Positions 58,001-64,000 of a DNA stretch of 64,000 nucleotides are shown piece after piece. The DNA comes from Agrypnia vestita. Lineage: Eukaryota > Arthropoda > Insecta > Trichoptera > Phryganeidae. The position numbers were made by a program, and so were the translations under genes. Position 1 is the stretch's first letter; each line of letters opens with the position of its first letter. Where the stretch lies: assembly GCA_016648135.1 (NCBI GenBank), contig JADDOH010004038.1:62001-126000 (forward strand), in the 5' to 3' direction. Under the pieces are notes generated by a model. It searched no databases and was not told the origin of the DNA. It was given only the letters and a program-made list of their open reading frames with translations.

Positions 58001-58190
58001 GTTGCCATTTAGAAAACTATAGTAAACTGCAGGACAGTCGATCATTATATCGATGATTGAGAACTGCGATTTAACTGTTGTCTAATACCGATGGTTGCCC
58101 GTCGAATTGCGAAAAATCAGTTACCAATCATCTGTACAATCAGATACAAATCTCAAATAACTGTTAGTATGTCATCGGTCAAAATACCAT
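58001..58190. mobile_element. Foldback MITE, copy 2
   Basis: Shares gatggttgcccgtcgaatt, agttaccaatcat and the terminal ggtcaaaataccatc with 1,465-1,668. The left arm has decayed. Confidence 0.5.
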
Positions 58191-58438
58191 CAAGTAGATA
58201 AAATGGAAGGATAACGTCTGACATGGGTTATGTGTGTCCTATATGACTGAGGAGCCCTGTTCAACCTCACAGCTTTCCATATGTCGTGCAGATGATGAAA
58301 TAAACAATATGAGTAATATGGCCAATATTTCCATGTCGCTACAAACCACGGGATACCAACCAAGATTAATGCGATATAATAATTATTCCTAGTGTAATGC
58401 AAGTATTCGGATGAATTTCATTACACATAATAAAAAGG

Positions 58439-58792
58439 ATATTGCTCCCTAAATTCCGTAAAATCAATTGTAGATTTTCTCATTAGCGACATCTGTGGGG
58501 ATTTAGGGGGAATGAAAATGGCTTTGTACAGGCCGCATGGAAAAGGCGCTTACAACTCATATATGAAAGCTTCACGCAATTTGAACATATATACAACTTC
58601 CAAAAAATGAATAAGCATGGTATATTCTATCATGGGTGGAAATGGCGAATGTTACAATTGTGTAAAGTGATCACTTAAGCCTACCAAAAGACAGGTCATA
58701 AGTCCTGTTACACCCAAATGACTTCTATACCTACTTTCCCATAATTAATACAGTTTCGTCTCTGTGAGATATCTATAATATACACTAATTGA
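58439..58792 (+). repeat. High-identity repeat, copy 2
   Basis: Partner of 43,744-44,100, same orientation. The few differences are small indels (aagcttcacgc against aagctttccacgc). Confidence 0.75.
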
Positions 58793-59949
58793 TTAATAAT
58801 TATATAATTGAACCTTTCAACGCGTGTTTGTATAAATAATAATCATCATTGTAACATATTGAAGTTTTACTAAATTGTTATTTAAACGAATCTATTCACG
58901 TGTGATTTCAACATGTCCGTAATTTTCTTGGCTATTTATTAGACTTTTCATGAGGAACTGGCTGCTATTTGCTTTATCGTCTGTTTTAACGGTATCTTGA
59001 AAGGATTATGGCTCCTAAGATTTACGCCGTGATATTAGCATATTGAGTGAAATCTTGGATGTATCATAATAGACCGCCTCGCCATTAATAGACGTACACG
59101 TCCTTTCAACGCACGATACGCACGAAAGCGATTAATGAAAGGTGATTCATTTATATTCACAGCTCAGGTAAGAGTGACAGGTTATTATATCTTGATATTA
59201 TTATAATTACCTCAGGATGTTTCTAATTATTTTAATAAAGTCTTCATATTTTGCGCTTTTAGTGATGCTTGTTAAATATATCAGGTTTCTTAAACCCTGT
59301 AAGATCTTCGCAATAATATTAAATAAGACATTTTAGATAAAATATTATTAGATATATCCTATAACATGAGATATACATATATTTGCAGACTTGAAGCAAT
59401 TTACAAGAATTCACGAACAAGTCAAACGAAAACTCGTTAAATATTAAGGCCGCTGAAAAGACTTAAAATTAAAAATTCTTTAGGTTTCAGTTTAAAATAA
59501 TTTTTGTTTTTTTATTATTATGATCACGTCTATTCTGATTGTTTATTTTAAATCGTAAAACACAGTAGAATTTTGATTATCTGCAGCAACAAGAGCCTAC
59601 CTTAGATAACTAACAATTTTGATAAAATGGATAGCTGCTGTCATACATACCTTCTGGTCATTTGAAATAGTATGCCAATGTAAATAAATATGTATATATA
59701 TTATGAACAAACAGTGAAAAATAAACAGTGTATTTATTTTAAAAGTCCTTTCCACCCACACATATAATAATCAGTAAGAAAAATAAACAGTATATTTATT
59801 TAAAATGTTCTTCCCATCCTCAATTTTAACCCCCAACAGAGATAATGCGGGTGAAAATTTGAAAAATAATCATGAATTCAGTTTTCAAGATGGTGTATTT
59901 TTTAAAAGACAAGATACTCATCTTGATATTTTACATAAAGTTATTATCA
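58793..59949. other. AT-rich intergenic, nothing recognised
   Basis: No supported feature. Confidence 0.3.
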
Positions 59950-60125
59950 TCCAAATTATATTAATTTCGTTGTCTGTCTGTCCATCCGTCCTAACTTCGT
60001 GTAACTTCCTTAACTTCTTTATAATTAATTTTTATTATTTTCTTTTTTTTATATAAATAAATAAATACTTATTCCTAAGGAACCGACATGTAAAAGTACT
60101 GTCATTGTTGACGGATTACAGCTAG
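59950..60125 (+). mobile_element. Non-autonomous Helitron-like element
   Basis: Starts TCCAAATTATATTAATTTCG after A59949 and ends CTAG (60,122-60,125) before T60126, with the gtcattgttgac hairpin just inside. 176 bp; related to 29,019-29,256. Confidence 0.65.
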
Positions 60126-60939
60126 TCTTATATATAAAAGCACATAAATAATGGAGTCTGAGAAACTGTTCCTTCTTTAAGAAATTTCTCAGTGAAAAAT
60201 ATTTGTTTATTTTATTTTATTTTTATAATTATTTTATTTTTTTTATTTTGGGAATCTCAACAGTATACAATTTATTATACTAATACATAACGTATTGGGT
60301 AATTCGTAGACCAATTATAGAGATCCACGGCATAAAATGTTAAGTCAAGCAATAAAGAGAACATATATTAAATAGAGGGATAGGAGTGGGAGTTAGAGGG
60401 GGAAGTGGAGTGAGGTGTATGGGATTGTGGCTGAGTGGAGTGAGTGTGGAGCGTGACGTTGTATACAGATATGGGGGTATGTGTAAAGAGTGATGAGAGT
60501 TTGGCTGTGGTGTGTGTATGATGATGGTCGGTCTCAGTTAATCCGGTGAAGATATTACTAGTAATATAAGCGGTTTAAATACGATTTTTAAGAGCTGAGA
60601 TGTTGGTATTAAATATATCAATGTCATTTGATCAATGCCATATATTTGTTCATTCGTGTTAAAATAAATTTGGCTTCAGACAGTACATATTACATAAGTT
60701 AAAAAAATGTAAAACAAAAATGTCGCCATTTTTAATAGGATACAACAAAAGTATTAAAAAAATAGTTTTGAACAACCAAAACATGGAAATGCATCGACAA
60801 TTTATGATTTTTTCTGAGATGGTCGAACAACCGGTGCTGGACCACTTTAAATAGATTGGACCTTTTGCAAAACACAATCAGTTTAGCTAATACGGAGACT
60901 CGGATAATCGAGGTGGTTTTATGCTTATCTAGTATTAGT
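60126..60939. other. Intergenic; purine-rich tract
   Basis: 60,370-60,540 is strongly G-rich on the plus strand (gaggggggaagtggag-like). No gene. Similar G-rich tracts lie inside the 11.3- and 17.9-kb elements. Confidence 0.3.
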
Positions 60940-61078
60940 TAATAATAAAATTAAAAACAAGTAACTTTGTTTTAACCACTGATTTTATTTTAACAAACAC
61001 TCGACATGTTTCGGGAACCAACGGTTAAAATAAAATCAGTGGTTAAAACAAAGTTACTTGTTTTTAATTTTAATAATT
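60940..61078. mobile_element. Foldback with hammerhead remnant
   Basis: Nearly perfect arms of about 55 bp (60,940-60,993 and 61,024-61,078). The 30-base apex on the minus strand reads cccgaaacatgtcgag: GAAA (61,012-61,009), palindromic ACATGT (61,009-61,004), C, then the possible stem I. CTGATGA and stem II are lost. A conserved short frame follows at 61,084. Confidence 0.55.
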
Positions 61079-61083
61079 TTGAA

Positions 61084-61134
61084 ATGGCACCACAAAGTGA
61101 TTTTGCATCTATTGAAGAAGTTAATAATATTTAA
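61084..61134 (+). CDS. Short conserved frame after the foldback
   Basis: Sixteen codons, M-A-P-Q-S-D-F-A-S-I-E-E-V-N-N-I, then a stop. Closest to the 5,391 frame (M-S-P-Q-N-Y-F-A-V-F-E-E-V-I) although the flanking DNA has diverged. This hints that the peptide was once under selection in the parent element. Confidence 0.4.
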   Translation: MAPQSDFASIEEVNNI

Positions 61135-61237
61135 TAATTCTTCTTACCCATTAATTAAGTTTATTCATACTTTAACAGAACAATCATAAATGTGTGTAAT
61201 AGACTCAACATATTTTAAACACTTTTATTTTTATATA

Positions 61238-62523
61238 TTAGGTCCATACATATGAAATTGGAGTTTTGCCATACTGGCAAATTTGATCTCAAATATCTTC
61301 TCTTTGGTTAGGAATTCCAAATCCAAATTTATACAGTTATTTACTCATGTATTTGTGTTTTGAAAATTATAATTCATTTGTTTTTTTCTCAATTGTTTTT
61401 TTCTTTGCGTCACTCAGTTTACAAAATGAAAAACTTGAAATATCGCGTTATTTACGAGTACGAGTTCCACCGTGGCACCAGTGCTGCAGAAACGGCTCGA
61501 AGGATTAATGATGTGTATGGCGACGGTGCCGCAAAAGAAAACACAGTGCGTTTTTGGTTCCAACGTTTTCGTTCTGGAAATTTCGACCTGCAGAACAAGC
61601 CCCGTGGACGGCCGGAGACCAAAGTTGATAATGAAGAATTGAAGGCTATTGTGGAAGCGGATCCATCGCAAACCACATCCGAGTTAGCTGCAGGCTGCGG
61701 TGTTAGTGATAAAACTGTTTTAATCCACTTGAAGCAAATTGGTAAGGTGAAAAAGCTTGAAAGGTGGGTACCTCACGAATTGAGTGAAGCAAATCAACAA
61801 ACGCGCGTTGACTGCTGCGTTGCATTACTCAACCGGCACAATAATGAAGGGATTTTAAATCGAATCATTACCTGTGATGAAAAGTGGATCCTGTACGATA
61901 ATCGGAAGCGCTCATCGCATAGGCTGAACCCTGCCGAACCAGCCAAACCATGCCCCAAGCGAAAATTGACTCCAAAAAAGATACTTGTGAGCGTTTGGTG
62001 GACTAGTGCTGGTGTCGTTCACTACAGCTTTCTTAAATCTGGCCAGACGATTACGGCAGATGTCTATTGTCAGCAACTGCAAACCATGATGGAAAAGCTA
62101 GCTGCTAAACAACCGAGGCTGGTTAATCGCTCTAGGCCACTGCTGCTTCATGATAACGCTAGACCACACACTGCACAACAGACGGCTACCAAATTAGAGG
62201 AGCTTCAATTGGAATGTCTAAGACATCCACCGTACTCTCCGGACCTTGCCCCAACAGATTACCATTTTTTTTCGAAATTTGGATAACTTCTTGCAAAGGA
62301 AAAAATTCAACTCCGATGGGGCAGTCCAAACCGCCTTCAAAGATTTTATTGATTCCCGTCCGAATGGTTTTTTTAGTAAAGGGATCGATGAACTACCTAC
62401 GAGATGGCAAAAGTGCATAGATAGCAATGGTACATACTTTGATTAAATAAATATATTATAATAAAAAAAATCGGCTTTATGTTCCTCCCATACTAAACCT
62501 CAATTTCATATGTAAAGACCTAA
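61238..62523 (+). mobile_element. Nearly complete mariner element (cecropia-like)
   Basis: Terminal inverted repeats of about 25 bp: ttaggtccatacatatgaaa on the left and, inverted, ttaggtctttacatatgaaa on the right. The element is flanked by TA (61,236-61,237 and 62,524-62,525). Length is 1,286 bp, normal for mariner. Only one transposase gene is carried, and it is frameshifted. Confidence 0.95.
61426..62446 (+). pseudogene. Mariner transposase with one frameshift
   Basis: It cuts and pastes the element by binding the terminal repeats with its N-terminal helix-turn-helix pair (residues about 1-112, including V-R-F-W-F-Q-R-F) and cleaving with a DDD catalytic triad. WVPHEL is at 114-119. The catalytic aspartates are D151 (in T-C-D-E-K-W), D243 (H-D-N-A-R-P-H) and D278 (P-T-D-Y-H), with the last two 34 residues apart, as in mariner D34D. 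A run of eight T (62,265-62,272), one more than the frame needs, shifts the reading frame after residue 281 and causes a stop at 62,284. The remaining tail (F-L-Q-R-K-K-F, W-Q-K-C-I-D) is intact in the +1 frame to 62,446. The start at 61,426 fits the family length of about 340 residues; the in-frame ATG at 61,360 lies further upstream and is not family-like. Confidence 0.93.
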
Positions 62524-64000
62524 TATTTAAAATATCCAATCACTTTCAGTGTTATTTGAACCGTAACATAAATGAAATATTTAAAATAATTAAAAATTGT
62601 ACCTATCTTACCCAGTTAACAATTTTATTTATTATTAAAAAACGATTTAAAACCCCATGAAGCTTCGTGATGAGTTCACACGTTTAATTTGTAGGCTTCA
62701 TTTATTATGGTTAAATAAAGACCATCGTTCATGTTTAATTTCTTTTTAAATTTGAGTTTATGATTGATTAACAAAGCAGGTTAACCGGTAGCGTCAAGTG
62801 TGGTAACGATTCCAAACAAATTAGTTATGTAGGCCGTTAATCTGAATGAAATTTAACATTTCTTTACAACAAGGTTTTTGTTACAAGGCTAATTTATCTT
62901 AATTTTTTCTTATTTTTTTTAGTTAGTAAGAGAAATTTTACCGATTAGATGCATCGGAAAGTTCTTGCATTTTCAAGATCATCCAGATTTTACCGATTTT
63001 TTTCACCGTGCCCTTGCACTTTTGACCTGTGATTCTGATTTCTACTAATAACAGTGCATTGTCTAATTTTACTAGCCTTTCAGTTCAGAGCGAGCATAAG
63101 AATACATTTCCCTATTATTGTATTTGTTTGTATGTATGTATGTAATGTATTGTATTAAGTTATTGTAGCGCAATAAAAAAAATACCAAATTTTTCAAAGG
63201 AGTTTTTTTAGCTATATACTGTTCATATACAAAATACTTTTCTCCTCACTTATTAGATTTATTACAGGTTATCCGTTATTAATGAATAAATTGTTATTTT
63301 ATGTTTGAACATGACTATTAATTTTTAACATATTTTTATGCACATTAGGAAGTGAATGTGTTTTAGATGAGTTGTATCCCCTAATGAATTAGGGTAGCAG
63401 ATATATGTATCAGCAGTTTTGTGAGGTGTAAGATATGAAATGTGATTGATGCATGTGTGTACGCTGATAGTGTGAGTGAAGGTAATGCGTGTTGTGTGTC
63501 CAACATCCACACATCATCAAATTTTTCATAAATATAATTTATATAAATTGGTCATAGAACATACCTTCATATAAATTTTTTATTTGAAAGAGATAAGTTT
63601 AAAAAAGATCATAAATATTAAAAGAATGTGCCTCGGATTTTTAATAACAGTGTCGAAAGAAGAAAACAGTATTTTTATATAAAATAGGTAGGTATGTTTA
63701 AATTTGAATAAAAATCTTTAATTTTTTACATTAAGCGAGATGTGTCACTTAATTAGTTATTTATTACTTTTGTTAATGGTTTAATTTAATATTGCTTTTT
63801 TATTAAGCGATTTACCTACTTTTCAGCGGTTTAGAGGTGATGTCATAACTGTTAAATTAATTATTTCGCTCATAAAACTTCCGAAAAGGCCAAGCGAACT
63901 GGCGGAGCGGGGTTAATTCGCTCGCTTGGCCCGATAAAGAATCTGCGTGTAATATATTCCCAGAGTCGGGTCAACCGGCTTAAATAATATTATGATAAGA
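62524..64000. other. Intergenic, nothing recognised
   Basis: Only simple repeats (tgtatgtatgtatgtaatg near 63,129) and AT-rich sequence. The end (63,890-63,930, gcgagcggg-like) is slightly GC-richer without a frame. Confidence 0.3.

Noticed and set aside
1..64000. CRISPR arrays, bacterial operons, ribosomal RNA genes, retroviral or other viral genes
   Set aside because: No regularly spaced repeats, no operon-like coding density, no rRNA signatures, and no gag, integrase or envelope-like frames were seen.

Overview
The window is AT-rich animal nuclear DNA, most probably from a moth or butterfly (Lepidoptera). The grounds are the repeat content: a cecropia-type mariner, RTE-like non-LTR ends, tRNA-headed SINEs, short TIR elements and Helitrons with CTAG-T ends, plus many 'gtaggtacctac'-like tracts. 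I find no convincing host gene. The only host-gene hint is one possible short first coding exon near 15.83 kb followed by a consensus splice donor. No tRNA or rRNA gene, CRISPR array or prokaryotic feature is present.

Layout. 0-9 kb: a TTA-flanked MITE, two SINE copies, a foldback element with a hammerhead-ribozyme-like core (5.1-5.4 kb), an RTE-like fragment with a TA-type MITE beside it (7.1-7.8 kb). 9-19 kb: a run of long inverted-repeat elements (10.2, 11.3, 12.2, 13.8, 16.6, 17.9 kb), several with a hammerhead-like core. 19-32 kb: RTE-like 3' ends (19.8, 25.7, 31.6 kb), MITEs, a 134-bp tandem duplication and a Helitron (29.0 kb). 32-50 kb: hammerhead elements at 33 kb (minus) and 45.6 kb (plus), a related hairpin at 37.4 kb, RTE-like ends at 36.4, 36.9, 37.8 and 48.5 kb, SINEs and large dispersed repeats. 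50-64 kb: a Helitron-like end with heat-shock-element-like arrays, a tandem pair of 'tccctttc' elements, three more Helitron 3' ends, a foldback at 61.0 kb and a nearly complete mariner (61,238-62,523) whose transposase has one frameshift.

The most interesting theme is a set of dispersed inverted-repeat elements that carry the hammerhead layout: stem I, CTGANGA, stem II, GAAA, a very short self-complementary stem III, then an NUH cleavage triplet. The copy at 45,582-45,623 satisfies the core consensus, with one extra base before stem II. Seven loci also carry a short ATG reading frame opening M-(S/A)-(N/P/H)-(H/Q), five of them right after a hammerhead or hairpin. This resembles the pseudo-LTR ends of Penelope-like retroelements, which are known to carry hammerhead motifs, but no reverse transcriptase or GIY-YIG domain is visible here, so the assignment is inference.
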